In this document: positions 40,678 through 49,931 of the stretch, piece by piece
Position numbering within the stretch: position 1 is the stretch's first letter
How the letters are laid out: every line of letters begins with the position of its first letter
NCBI GenBank assembly: GCA_902500695.1
Contig: CABVRQ010000017.1
Coordinates: 1-59,404 of the forward strand
Source: an uncultured Nitrospira sp.
Lineage (GTDB): Bacteria > Nitrospirota > Nitrospiria > Nitrospirales > UBA8639
DNA length: 59,404 nucleotides
Direction: 5' to 3'
Translations under genes and position numbers: made by a program
Notes under the pieces: model-generated
The model's database searches: none
What the model was told of the DNA's origin: nothing
What the model saw: only the letters and a program-made list of their open reading frames with translations

Positions 40678-42204
40678 TTATGTCAGAATGGGTCGATCCA
40701 GGGTTCGGTACTGAATCGCTTCGGCCACGTGTGTGGATGAAATCATAACTGATTCTCCCAAATCAGCAATAGTTCGGGCCACACGTAAAATTCGCCCGTA
40801 GGCGCGTGCTGACAATCCCAGGCGAGTGACGGCTTGATCCAACAGTGTGTTCCCGGCTTGATCCAATTGGCAATATTTTTTGAGCAAGCGAGGCTTGAGC
40901 TGTGCATTATTTAAGGTCTGCTCAGCACGGTAGCGCTCGATTTGACAATGGCGTGCCTGGATCACCCTGTGCCGTATTTGGGATGAGGCTTCACCGATTG
41001 TCCTGCCCGATAGTTCTTTGACCGGGACGGCAGGGACTTCGATGTGGATATCCAGCCGATCGAGGAGCGGGCCGGACAGACGGCTTCGATAACGTTGAAT
41101 CTGATAGGGCGTACAGACGCATTCATGGGTGGGATCCCCGCAATATCCACATGGGCAGGGATTCATCGCGACGATCAACATGAGTTTGGCTGGAAACGTG
41201 AGGCTGGCTTGTACGCGGGTCAGCGTGACGGTTCCATTTTCCAATGGCTGGCGCAAACTATCCAAAAGCGATCGCTTAAATTCCAATGCCTCATCCAAGA
41301 AGAGGACGCCATGATGTGCCAGAGACACTTCTCCCGGACGCGGGATGGATCCTCCTCCAACGAGGCCGGCTTCTGAAATGGTGTGATGAGGGGCACGAAA
41401 AGGGCGATTGGTGAGCAGGGCCGAATGAGGAGGAAGGTTTCCGGCCACACTATGGACCTGACTGGCCTCCAAACATTCCTGAAAGCTCATGGGTGGAAGA
41501 ATACCTGTTAACCGTTGGGCTAACATGGTTTTCCCCGATCCTGGTGGACCCACCATGAGAAGATTGTGCCCACCAGCGGCAGCCACCTCCAGGGCACGTT
41601 TGGCCTGATATTGACCCACTACATCGGCAAAGTCTTCCTCGATGGAGGAAGGTCCAGGTTGCACGATGGAGAACGTATTTTTTGCAGGAAGAAGGGTGAG
41701 GGCCCCCTGAAGAAATTCCACCACCTGAGGGAGGGTCGAGACGCCAAACACGGTGGCGTGTTCCACCACGGCCGCCTGAGAGGCATTGTCGTGAGGTAAA
41801 ATCAATGAGAAGGGGTGATGGGTGGCAATGGCCATGGACAGCGCTCCGGGAACCGCTTTGATTCTGCCATCCAGCGCCAGTTCACCAACAAAAATATAGG
41901 ACGTGACGGCTTCCTGGGACAGGACGCCTTCGGCTACCAAAATACCGATGGCAATTCCCAACTCAAGCCCTGCCCCTTCCTTTTTTAATCCGGCTGGGGC
42001 CAAATTGACGGTGATTTTTTTTGCTGGAAAGTGGAACCCTGTATTTTTGAGTGCGGATCGGACCCGGTCCCGGCTTTCACGAACGGTCGCATCCGGTAGC
42101 CCCACGATGGAAAACTGTGGGAGACCACCGCCAATATCTACCTCAATTTCAATGAGATTAGCTTCTAATCCCACCAATCCCACACTCTGAATCTTAGCTA
42201 ACAT
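40678..42204 (-). CDS. comM: YifB/ComM-family Mg-chelatase-like ATPase
   Basis: A 508-residue protein starting MLAKIQSVGLVGLEANLIEI. It has an N-terminal Lon-like domain (PQFSIVGLPDATVRESRDRV), an AAA+ ATPase with Walker A GPPGSGKTML and Walker B GVLFLDEALEF, a zinc-ribbon insert (CPCGYCGDPTHECVCTPYQI) and the C-terminal helical domain. In naturally transformable bacteria ComM is a helicase that promotes branch migration when incoming DNA is recombined. The gene is also present in many bacteria not known to be competent. The length matches the family exactly. Confidence 0.95.
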   Translation of the reverse strand: MLAKIQSVGLVGLEANLIEIEVDIGGGLPQFSIVGLPDATVRESRDRVRSALKNTGFHFPAKKITVNLAPAGLKKEGAGLELGIAIGILVAEGVLSQEAVTSYIFVGELALDGRIKAVPGALSMAIATHHPFSLILPHDNASQAAVVEHATVFGVSTLPQVVEFLQGALTLLPAKNTFSIVQPGPSSIEEDFADVVGQYQAKRALEVAAAGGHNLLMVGPPGSGKTMLAQRLTGILPPMSFQECLEASQVHSVAGNLPPHSALLTNRPFRAPHHTISEAGLVGGGSIPRPGEVSLAHHGVLFLDEALEFKRSLLDSLRQPLENGTVTLTRVQASLTFPAKLMLIVAMNPCPCGYCGDPTHECVCTPYQIQRYRSRLSGPLLDRLDIHIEVPAVPVKELSGRTIGEASSQIRHRVIQARHCQIERYRAEQTLNNAQLKPRLLKKYCQLDQAGNTLLDQAVTRLGLSARAYGRILRVARTIADLGESVMISSTHVAEAIQYRTLDRPILT

Positions 42205-42307
42205 GCTTGTTTCATATATTGGAGATTACGACCTGTGGTGGCTGTACATTCACGGATGAGAGGTAACGCTCATGGGGGTTCCGAGAGTTCGTCATGTGAG
42301 CTTGCGG

Positions 42308-44116
42308 TTAGGGAGATACTGGTGATGAAAGAGCCGGGAGTTTCGGTGAAGGGGGAAGGGACGGTGGATTCGGAGGGGAAGGAAGTACAGGACTTGGTCC
42401 ATCTTTTGGAAGGGTGGGTACGGTCTCTGGGCTCTGCACCGAATCCAATATGTCTTTGAGTTCCTTGCTTTCAATGTTGTCTAACGATTCTGCGTTCGGC
42501 GAAGGAACAGTTGAGTCCTGTATGGGTTGCGGTCCCTTAGAGGAAAGCTCGGAAGACAGTTCAGGGTGTGACGCGGGTTTCTCGGTGACTGGGGGGACAG
42601 CCCTTTGCCCCATTGCTGGAGGATTTGGTGTTAGCGCCGAGTTAGGTTGATCCGGAACCGGTTTGGCTGCAGGTGTAAGTTGTGGGCTCGAGTTCGGAGA
42701 TTGTGCACCGGTGCGTTCCGGTGGGGAAGATACTGGCGTTCCTGGGGGTTGTGATACATCAGGTTTCAATGGGTGATCCTCTGTCACCACGGTTGTCGGT
42801 GGTGGTGGTATTGGGATTGCCCTGTTTGAGGTATCGCTAATTGGTGTGTCATCGGGTTTCACCCGTGACTCTTCGGCCGTTGAGGGATTGAGTGGAGGAG
42901 AAATTGGGTTTTCAGGAGGCATGGTTGTGAACGAGTCAATTGGAGAAACTGGAGGAGCCGGTTTGTTGATGAGTGGCGGCTCGGGGACCTTTAATTCAGG
43001 GGATGCAAGAAACGGGATGCCGAGCTGTTCCTTGTACATATAACCCATGGTGCCACCAATAAGGAGAAGCAAGGTGATTCCAAGCGTGACTCCTAATTTT
43101 TTTCTCGTATTGGCTCGGTGTATGCCTTGATAGTCGGTTGAGTGTCTCGGCCGAGTCACGGCAGGCGGTTGGTTTGGAGAGGGTACGGATACTGGCGCCT
43201 GTGGTGGAAGGCTCGGTACCTCTATCTTGGCTGTTTGGCTTTCTGTCGGTGGTTGAGGTTCTGCCGGGGTCGCTGGAGGGCTCGAAACCTCCGGGGCGAA
43301 TTTTGTCAGTTGTTGATTCAAGATGGTGAGGACATGAGTTGCATCTTGAAGCCGGTGTGAGGACTGATTTCGGGTCATTTGGCGGATGAGCTCACAGATG
43401 GCTTTGGGGACATGGTCCGGGAAGTCAAACTCCGGGTCAGCCTGGTCAAAAGCCAATTTTCCCATAATCGATGTCTTTGGAAGACCGGAATAGGGCACTC
43501 GCTTGGTGAGCATGTCGTACATCATGAATCCCAAACAGTACAAATCACTGCTGAGGTTCAGAAGCTCGCTCTTGGCTGTTTCCGGGAGCAAGTAGGGTAA
43601 TGGTCTAAGTAACTCGGCGTCACAGTTTTTCAGGATGTCCATCAGGATCCAAGATAATCCGAGGTCCATGACTTTGATCTGGCCTTGAGGGCCGACTAGG
43701 ACGTGTCCAGGATGGAGTGTGCCGTGAATGATGCCTTGAAAATGGATATGAACTAACACTTCCGCAATTTCACGCGCCAGCAAGAGCATTTTTTCGACTG
43801 AAAGAGGCCCTTCATTGTGAATGACGTGTTGGAGACTGGGAGCATCAAAAAATTCCATGCAGACGACAGGAGTGCCGTCCTGCTCTTCTATTTTGAAGAT
43901 TTTAATGAGATTGGGATGCTCTAATCGAAGGAGTGATTGGGCTTTTTCGATGAAGGCTTTTCCACGAATGAGCCGACCATTGATATGGGTATGGTAAACC
44001 TTAATCGCCATTTCTTGCCGAAGTTCGAGATCATACCCATAGTAAATGGTACCGGTTTGCCCTTTGGCAATTTCTCCTTGTATTTCGATTTTTCCGGGCA
44101 ACAGTTGTGTATTCAT
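42308..44116 (-). CDS. Membrane Ser/Thr-kinase-like protein with degenerate catalytic loop
   Basis: A 602-residue protein. The N-terminal lobe is intact: Gly loop GEIAKGQTGTIYYG (14-27) and K39 in MAIKVY. The catalytic loop, normally HRDxKPxN, reads HGTLHPGHVL (131-140), so the catalytic Asp (T133), the Lys (H135) and the Asn (H138) are all replaced. The metal-binding motif is DLG (D151). SSDLYCLGFMMYDML follows as in active kinases. After a Pro-rich stretch, a membrane helix (341-360) leads to an extracytoplasmic tail of about 240 residues very rich in Pro, Ser and Thr. It may be a pseudokinase that binds nucleotide or partner proteins. The start at 44116 opens at the kinase domain; a longer frame exists upstream. 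Confidence 0.82.
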   Translation of the reverse strand: MNTQLLPGKIEIQGEIAKGQTGTIYYGYDLELRQEMAIKVYHTHINGRLIRGKAFIEKAQSLLRLEHPNLIKIFKIEEQDGTPVVCMEFFDAPSLQHVIHNEGPLSVEKMLLLAREIAEVLVHIHFQGIIHGTLHPGHVLVGPQGQIKVMDLGLSWILMDILKNCDAELLRPLPYLLPETAKSELLNLSSDLYCLGFMMYDMLTKRVPYSGLPKTSIMGKLAFDQADPEFDFPDHVPKAICELIRQMTRNQSSHRLQDATHVLTILNQQLTKFAPEVSSPPATPAEPQPPTESQTAKIEVPSLPPQAPVSVPSPNQPPAVTRPRHSTDYQGIHRANTRKKLGVTLGITLLLLIGGTMGYMYKEQLGIPFLASPELKVPEPPLINKPAPPVSPIDSFTTMPPENPISPPLNPSTAEESRVKPDDTPISDTSNRAIPIPPPPTTVVTEDHPLKPDVSQPPGTPVSSPPERTGAQSPNSSPQLTPAAKPVPDQPNSALTPNPPAMGQRAVPPVTEKPASHPELSSELSSKGPQPIQDSTVPSPNAESLDNIESKELKDILDSVQSPETVPTLPKDGPSPVLPSPPNPPSLPPSPKLPALSSPVSP

Positions 44117-44383
44117 GTGAAAAAATCTAACTGTTTTAAAGAACCTTTGTGAGAAATGAAGACGTATGGTGATTGATGCCCATTGAAACGAAGGCACACT
44201 TATCAATAATACTGAAGAAATTTCGGACCCATGGAATTCCTGCTCATCTTGTCGGAATACCGTGTGATTTTCTTGAATGGAGGGAATTCTTGATCTCTTG
44301 GAGTTTCGGATGTGGGTCAAAAGAGAAAGGCGTTTTTTTTAGGATCAGCTGGCAGAAAGATGAGAAGCCCAGCAATCCTTCGC

Positions 44384-45544
44384 TCAGAGAACCTTAAAGG
44401 CTGTTCCTACCTTCTTTAATGCCCGGAGGGCAGTTTCGAGATGCTCAGGCGAATGGTCGGCTGTGACAGTGATTCTGAGGCGGCTGGTCCCTTTAGGGAC
44501 CGTAGGGGGGCGGACAGCAGGAATCCACACTCCCTCTGCTCGTAAGTGTTGGCTCATCCGGACTCCGAGTTCCGGGTCGTTCACCATGATAGGGAGAATA
44601 GGGCTCTGAGTGTTGGTCAGTTGGAATCCCATGGCCACTAAGCCGTGATACAAAAATTCCCGATTGCGCCAGAGTTTTGCTCTTCGTTGGGGTTCTTGTT
44701 GAATGATAGCCAGGGCTGCACTCGCTGCTGCGGCAATGGCTGGTGGTGGGGCAGTGGTATAAATAAATGAGCGTGAGGTATTGATCAGATAGGCCACGAA
44801 ATCTTTCGGTCCCGCGACAAACCCGCCACTTGACCCAAGAGCTTTACTGAGGGTGCCCATTTGCAGGATGCGGCGGGGGTCTAACCCAAAATGTTCCACT
44901 GTGCCTCGACCGGTTGCGCCCATGACCCCTGTGCCATGTGCGTCATCAAGCAGCAGGGTGGCACCATACTCTTCTGCCAATCGGGCTATCTCGGATAGAG
45001 GGGCCACATCTCCATCCATACTAAACACCCCTTCAGTGAGAATCAGCGTCGAGGCTCGGGATCGTGGTTTTGCCAGAAGGCGCTTGAGATGGCCAACGTC
45101 GTTATGATGGAAGACGCGAAGTGTGGCCCGGCTGAGGCGGCACCCATCAATCAAGCTGGCATGGCATAACCGATCCGCCAAAACCAGGCTATCTGCCGTG
45201 GCAAGACTTGGGATGACTCCTATATTGGTGGCGTATCCTGAAGGAAAGGCGAGAGCCGCTTCTGTGTTTTTGAAACTGGCCAATTCCCTTTCTAGGACGT
45301 GATGAGGAGTAATGTTTCCGGAAATTAACCTAGAGGCTCCAGATCCTACCCCATATTTTTCGATGGCTTTTATAGCGGCGCCTTTTACATGTGGATGATT
45401 GGCCAGTCCAAGATAATTATTGGAGGCAAAAAGAAGGACTTCCTGCCCTTCCACTGAAATGACGGGGGCCGAGGGGGAGTTTATAAGGGATAATTCTCGC
45501 AGTAGGTGTCGTTGGGTTAAGCTCTGGAGGTCTTGTTTGAACAT
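44384..45544 (-). CDS. bioF: 8-amino-7-oxononanoate synthase (BioF-like)
   Basis: A 386-residue PLP enzyme of the alpha-oxoamine synthase family. SNNYLGLANHPHVKGAAIKA, SGSRL-type GSGASRLISGNITPHHVLE, the cofactor Asp in LLLDDAHGTGVMG and the PLP Lys K234 (MGTLSKALGSSGG) are all present. The length and the G-x-H-x-LE pattern fit BioF (pimeloyl thioester plus alanine, second stage of biotin synthesis) better than KBL, which is usually about 400 residues. No other bio gene is in the window, so the assignment to biotin synthesis is by sequence only. Confidence 0.83.
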   Translation of the reverse strand: MFKQDLQSLTQRHLLRELSLINSPSAPVISVEGQEVLLFASNNYLGLANHPHVKGAAIKAIEKYGVGSGASRLISGNITPHHVLERELASFKNTEAALAFPSGYATNIGVIPSLATADSLVLADRLCHASLIDGCRLSRATLRVFHHNDVGHLKRLLAKPRSRASTLILTEGVFSMDGDVAPLSEIARLAEEYGATLLLDDAHGTGVMGATGRGTVEHFGLDPRRILQMGTLSKALGSSGGFVAGPKDFVAYLINTSRSFIYTTAPPPAIAAAASAALAIIQQEPQRRAKLWRNREFLYHGLVAMGFQLTNTQSPILPIMVNDPELGVRMSQHLRAEGVWIPAVRPPTVPKGTSRLRITVTADHSPEHLETALRALKKVGTAFKVL

Positions 45545-45802
45545 CGAGAGGCCAAACGGTTATGGATTTATAACCTATAGAACCTGTCGTCCACAGGTAT
45601 TTCGTAATGAGATCAACCCTGATACAATAAATGTTGACTTGAAAAAACCATAATGATTACCATGGTTTATTTACTTCCACAGGCAATAAAATTATCACAA
45701 ATGAGGAATCCTTTTTGTTGGAGAGGTTTTTAAGGGAGTTTCCCGGGACGATGTCGTTCACCAGGTCTCGTCCAACGTCAAATTAACCAGAGGGTGAGAA
45801 TC

Positions 45803-47578
45803 ATGAAAATCACTGGTGCAGAAATTTTCTTAGAAGCATTAAAGCGTGAAGGCGTGAAAACCATGTTTGCCTTACCGGGTGGAGTGGTTCTCAAAATATT
45901 CGATGTCTTGCACCAACAAAAAGATATTCGGGTGATCTTGACACGGCATGAACAAGGTGCCGGATTTATGGCTGTTGGATACGCGAAAGCAATGGGCAAA
46001 CCCGGTGTGGCACTCATTACATCCGGCCCCGGAATGACAAATGTTATCACGTCTCTTGCGGACGCGTATATGGATTCAGTTCCCATAGTCGTCTTTTCTG
46101 GACAGGTTCCAACCGCCTTGATAGGCAATGATGCCTTTCAGGAGGCAGACAACATTGGTCTCAGTCGTCCGTGCACCAAATACAATTTCCTGGTCAAGGA
46201 CGTGAAGGATTTAGCGCAGACCATTAAGGAAGCGTTTTATATTGCCACCACTGGTCGTCCTGGTCCGGTTTTAGTCGATATTCCTAAAGATATTTCGCTG
46301 GACAGAGCGGAATTTCACTACCCGACGTCTGTCTCCATTCGTGGATATAATCCAACCTACGACGGAAGTCGTTGGAAAATTAAGCAAGCAGCTGACGCGA
46401 TTATGAAAGCGAAGCGTCCTATTTTATATGTAGGCGGTGGAGTGGTGTTATCCGGGGCCTCGCCGGAAGTGAAGGACCTGGCTGAGTTAACGCAAATTCC
46501 GGTGGATATGACGTTGATGGCGCTTGGAGCATTTCCCGGAAACCATCCGCTATCCCTTGGAATGCTGGGCATGCATGGCACATATGTCGCGAACATGGCT
46601 ATGCATTATTCTGACCTGGTTATTGCCGTTGGGGCACGATTTGATGATCGAGTGACGGGCAAGGTTTCAGAATTTTGTCCCGATGCGACAATTATTCACA
46701 TTGATATTGATCCGACCTCCATCCGGAAAAATATTCAGGTAGACATTCCAATTGTCGGTGACTGTAAGCGGGTGCTCACCGAATTGAATAATATCCTCCG
46801 TGCCACGGTGAACGGGAATCAAAAAGAACAACGGAAGCCCTGGTGGGATCAGCTGAATGCGTGGAGGCAAGCGCACCCTCTGCACTATGACCAAGATCCT
46901 GACGGATTAATCAAGCCCCAATTTCTTATTGATCGTCTGTATCAGTTAACGAGCGACCGAAATCCTATTTTGGCCACGGATGTCGGTCAGCACCAGATGT
47001 GGGCAGCGCAATATTTCAAATTGCAAAATCCTCAGTCCTGGTTAACATCCGGTGGTCTCGGGACCATGGGTTTTGGATTGCCGGCCGCTATGGGTGCGCA
47101 GGCTGCGTTCCCGGATCGTCTGGTTTTGTGCGTCGCTGGGGATGGCAGTATTCAAATGAATACCCAGGAATTGGCGACTGCGGTCGTCGAGCAACTGCCA
47201 GTTAAGGTTTTTATTATTAATAACCGGTTTCATGGCATGGTTCGCCAGTGGCAAGATTTGTTTTATGAAGGCCGGTATGCGTCAAGTTACCTGGGGACCG
47301 TTCCTGATTTTGTGAAATTAGCTGAAGCCTATGGGGCTGCCGGTATCCGGATTGAAAAGGTGTCGGAGATGGATAGTGGCATCCGTGAAGCGCTCTCCAT
47401 TAAGGGTCCGGTCGTGATTGATGTCCCGACCTACCAGTTTGAAAATTGTTATCCCATGATCCCGGCCGGAGGCTGTAATCATGAAATGTTGTTAGCAGAC
47501 CCCCCTGACTTAAAGAAGCCCAATGCGATGCAAAAAATCGGCACTCAGGCGGATTCAGATTCTGTAATCACGGCTTAG
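45803..47578 (+). CDS. ilvB: Acetolactate synthase large subunit
   Basis: A 591-residue ThDP enzyme that condenses two pyruvates, or pyruvate and 2-oxobutyrate, in the first common step of Val, Leu and Ile synthesis. The catalytic Glu lies in LTRHEQGAGFMAVGYAKAMG, the ThDP-binding motif is GDGSIQMNTQELATA, and FNN-type NNRFHGMVRQWQDLFYEGR is conserved. The ATG at 45803 was chosen because GGTGAGAA precedes it; a GTG three codons earlier is possible. It is the first gene of the co-directional biosynthetic block. Its regulatory subunit follows 22 bases later. Confidence 0.96.
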   Translation: MKITGAEIFLEALKREGVKTMFALPGGVVLKIFDVLHQQKDIRVILTRHEQGAGFMAVGYAKAMGKPGVALITSGPGMTNVITSLADAYMDSVPIVVFSGQVPTALIGNDAFQEADNIGLSRPCTKYNFLVKDVKDLAQTIKEAFYIATTGRPGPVLVDIPKDISLDRAEFHYPTSVSIRGYNPTYDGSRWKIKQAADAIMKAKRPILYVGGGVVLSGASPEVKDLAELTQIPVDMTLMALGAFPGNHPLSLGMLGMHGTYVANMAMHYSDLVIAVGARFDDRVTGKVSEFCPDATIIHIDIDPTSIRKNIQVDIPIVGDCKRVLTELNNILRATVNGNQKEQRKPWWDQLNAWRQAHPLHYDQDPDGLIKPQFLIDRLYQLTSDRNPILATDVGQHQMWAAQYFKLQNPQSWLTSGGLGTMGFGLPAAMGAQAAFPDRLVLCVAGDGSIQMNTQELATAVVEQLPVKVFIINNRFHGMVRQWQDLFYEGRYASSYLGTVPDFVKLAEAYGAAGIRIEKVSEMDSGIREALSIKGPVVIDVPTYQFENCYPMIPAGGCNHEMLLADPPDLKKPNAMQKIGTQADSDSVITA

Positions 47579-47600
47579 AGTACAACTATAAAAGGGTGTT

Positions 47601-48122
47601 ATGGAGCACATTATTTCGTTGACCGTAGAGAATAAATTCGGATCATTGTCTCGAGTCGCGGGCCTCTTCAGCGGGCGGGGTTTTAATATTGAAAGTTTGT
47701 CAGTGGCCCCGACGCTGGATCCCTCTGTGTCCATGATGACATTGGTCACGAATGGGGATGAACCGATCATCGAACAAATCTTGAAACAGCTGAATAAACT
47801 CATTGATGTGATTAAAGTGGTTGATATTAGCGAAAGCGAGTTTGTGGAACGAGAGACTGCACTTATCAAGGTTCATACCCGACCAGAGGATCGAGCGGAA
47901 GCTCTTCGCATTGCGGATATTTTTCGAGCCAATGTTCTGGATTCCTCCCCTACCAGCTACACCATTGAAGTCACTGGAGATGTGAGGAAAGTCCAGGCGA
48001 TCATCAATCTCCTGCAGCCCCTTGGCATCAAAGAGCTGGTACGAACCGGCAGGATTGCCATTGGGCGCGAACCGACACGATCGACACAAACCCAATCCCG
48101 ACCGCTTGCGAAAGCGAATTAA
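47601..48122 (+). CDS. ilvN: Acetolactate synthase small (regulatory) subunit
   Basis: A 173-residue protein. It has an N-terminal ACT domain (HIISLTVENKFGSLSRVAGL, then FSGRGFNIESLSVAPT) and the C-terminal domain of the small subunit (VDISESEFVERETALIKVHT). It activates the large subunit and provides feedback inhibition, usually by valine. The length is normal for the full-size (IlvH-like) form. It is surely in the ilvB operon. Confidence 0.95.
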   Translation: MEHIISLTVENKFGSLSRVAGLFSGRGFNIESLSVAPTLDPSVSMMTLVTNGDEPIIEQILKQLNKLIDVIKVVDISESEFVERETALIKVHTRPEDRAEALRIADIFRANVLDSSPTSYTIEVTGDVRKVQAIINLLQPLGIKELVRTGRIAIGREPTRSTQTQSRPLAKAN

Positions 48123-48218
48123 TCAGGCCAACCAACACCTCCCTTTAGACTGGGGGGATCCGTCCACCCTGATCGAAGGAACGACTAAGGACTATATTAT
48201 CTTTATGAGGAGTGCATG

Positions 48219-49232
48219 ATGAAAATTTATTATGAAAAAGACGCAGATCGACAAATTTTGGCCAATAAAACGGTGACCGTCGTGGGGTTTGGGAGCCAGG
48301 GACATGCTCATGCCTTAAACATGCGGGATAGTGGTCTTCAAGTGGTGGTAGGATGTCGAGAAGGTTCGTCATGGAATAAGGCTGAAGCGGCCGGGTTGAA
48401 AGTGATGCCGACCGCAGATGCGGTCAAAGGTGCCGATGTGGTGATGCTGTTAGCTCCCGATGAAGCACAAGCCGCCATCTACAATAAAGATATCGGTCCA
48501 AACTTAAAGCAGGGAGCCTATCTGGCCTTTGGCCATGGGTTTAATATCCATTTTGGGCAAATTCAACCTGCCAGCCATGTGAATGTGTTTATGGTGGCTC
48601 CCAAAGGTCCCGGGCATCTGGTAAGGTCGGAATATACCAAGGGTACGGGTGTTCCCTGTTTGTTAGCCATTCACCAGGATCCCGGTGGTCAGACGACTAA
48701 GGTTGGATTGGCCTATGCTTGCGCAATTGGTGGAGCCAGAGCCGGGGTTATTGAAACATCATTTCGGGAAGAGACGGAAACGGATCTTTTTGGAGAGCAG
48801 GCGGTCTTATGTGGAGGGATCACCTCGCTGATTCAGGCAGGGTTTGAAACATTGGTCGAAGCTGGTTATTCGCCTGAAATGGCCTATTTCGAATGTTTGC
48901 ATGAAGTAAAACTGATTGTGGATCTCATCTATCAGGGTGGGATTGCCAATATGCGATACTCTATTAGTACGACGGCCAAATATGGTGATGTGACACGAGG
49001 TCCACGAGTGGTGACGGATGAGACCAAGAAAGTGATGAAAGAGATCTTGGGGGAAATCCAAAGCGGTCGATTCGCCAGAGAGTGGGTTCTGGAAAATCAA
49101 GCGAACCGGCCAGTGTATAATGCACTCTTGAGAAGGGGAGAAGAGCACCCCATTGAAGAAGTCGGTGCACGGTTGAGAGGCATGATGCCCTGGCTGCAAA
49201 AAGATCAGCTTGTGGATAAACAAAAAAATTGA
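48219..49232 (+). CDS. ilvC: Ketol-acid reductoisomerase
   Basis: A 337-residue class I (short) enzyme. It isomerises and reduces acetolactate using NADPH. The Rossmann motif is VVGFGSQGHAHALNMRDSG. Metal-binding residues lie in EETETDLFGEQAVLCGG and in FECLHEVKLIVDLIYQGG. MKIYYEKDADRQILANKTVT is the typical start. The second of two adjacent ATGs was chosen because AGGAG lies six bases before it. ilvD, needed for the next step, is not in the window. Confidence 0.97.
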   Translation: MKIYYEKDADRQILANKTVTVVGFGSQGHAHALNMRDSGLQVVVGCREGSSWNKAEAAGLKVMPTADAVKGADVVMLLAPDEAQAAIYNKDIGPNLKQGAYLAFGHGFNIHFGQIQPASHVNVFMVAPKGPGHLVRSEYTKGTGVPCLLAIHQDPGGQTTKVGLAYACAIGGARAGVIETSFREETETDLFGEQAVLCGGITSLIQAGFETLVEAGYSPEMAYFECLHEVKLIVDLIYQGGIANMRYSISTTAKYGDVTRGPRVVTDETKKVMKEILGEIQSGRFAREWVLENQANRPVYNALLRRGEEHPIEEVGARLRGMMPWLQKDQLVDKQKN

Positions 49233-49265
49233 TGAGAAGGTTGCGGGACGTGAGACCCATTCCTA

Positions 49266-49931
49266 ATGGCTGATCAGGCGAGAGGGATTCCTGTTGCCAA
49301 AGAAGGCGTCCCCTTTATTGCAGGTGGAGGCCTTCTGACCCTTGGATGTTGGCTGGCCGGGTTGGTTTGGCTCACATGCCTGATGGGATCGTTGACCCTG
49401 TTTACTGCCTGGTTTTTTAGAAACCCGGTCAGAACGATTCCTCAGGGGAGAAATCTCATAGTGTCTCCGGGTGATGGAACAGTCGTAGCGGTGGAAAAGG
49501 AATTTGAACACCGATTTCTCAAAGAACCCAGTATCAGAATCAGCATTTTTTTAAATGTATTTAATGTCCATATTAACCGGATGCCTGCTACAGGATTGCT
49601 GCAGGATGTCGTCTATGCTCCCGGGAAGTTTTTAGTAGCCAGTCGTCCGGAGGCTTCAACGGAAAATGAGCAAAATGCGCTCATGCTCAGGCGTTCCGAT
49701 GGGAAAAAAGTACTTTGCGTGCAAATTGCCGGTTTAATTGCCAGGCGAATCGTCTGTTGGGTCAAGCCCGGTGAACAGGTTGAAGTAGGCGAACGGTTTG
49801 GACTAATTCGGTTTGGATCTCGGATGGATTTGTATCTTCCTCACGATAGTGCCATCCAAGTCAAGGTTGGCGAAAAAGTGAAGGGGGGATCGTCCATCGT
49901 GGCGGAGTTGCCATGCGTGGAGCCTTCATGA
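49266..49931 (+). CDS. psd: Phosphatidylserine decarboxylase
   Basis: A 221-residue short-form (PSD-A type) enzyme that makes phosphatidylethanolamine. Two hydrophobic helices (about 19-50) anchor it to the membrane. The motif VSPGDGTVVAVEKEFE and FLNVFNVHINRMPATG are typical. Self-cleavage to the pyruvoyl form should occur at the Gly-Ser in IRFGSRMDLYLP. The following pssA gene overlaps it by four bases, so the enzyme pair for successive steps is translationally coupled. Confidence 0.93.
   Translation: MADQARGIPVAKEGVPFIAGGGLLTLGCWLAGLVWLTCLMGSLTLFTAWFFRNPVRTIPQGRNLIVSPGDGTVVAVEKEFEHRFLKEPSIRISIFLNVFNVHINRMPATGLLQDVVYAPGKFLVASRPEASTENEQNALMLRRSDGKKVLCVQIAGLIARRIVCWVKPGEQVEVGERFGLIRFGSRMDLYLPHDSAIQVKVGEKVKGGSSIVAELPCVEPS

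Noticed and set aside
45545..45802. Possible attenuator or leader peptide before ilvB
   Set aside because: No run of Leu, Val or Ile codons in a short frame and no convincing alternative hairpins were seen.
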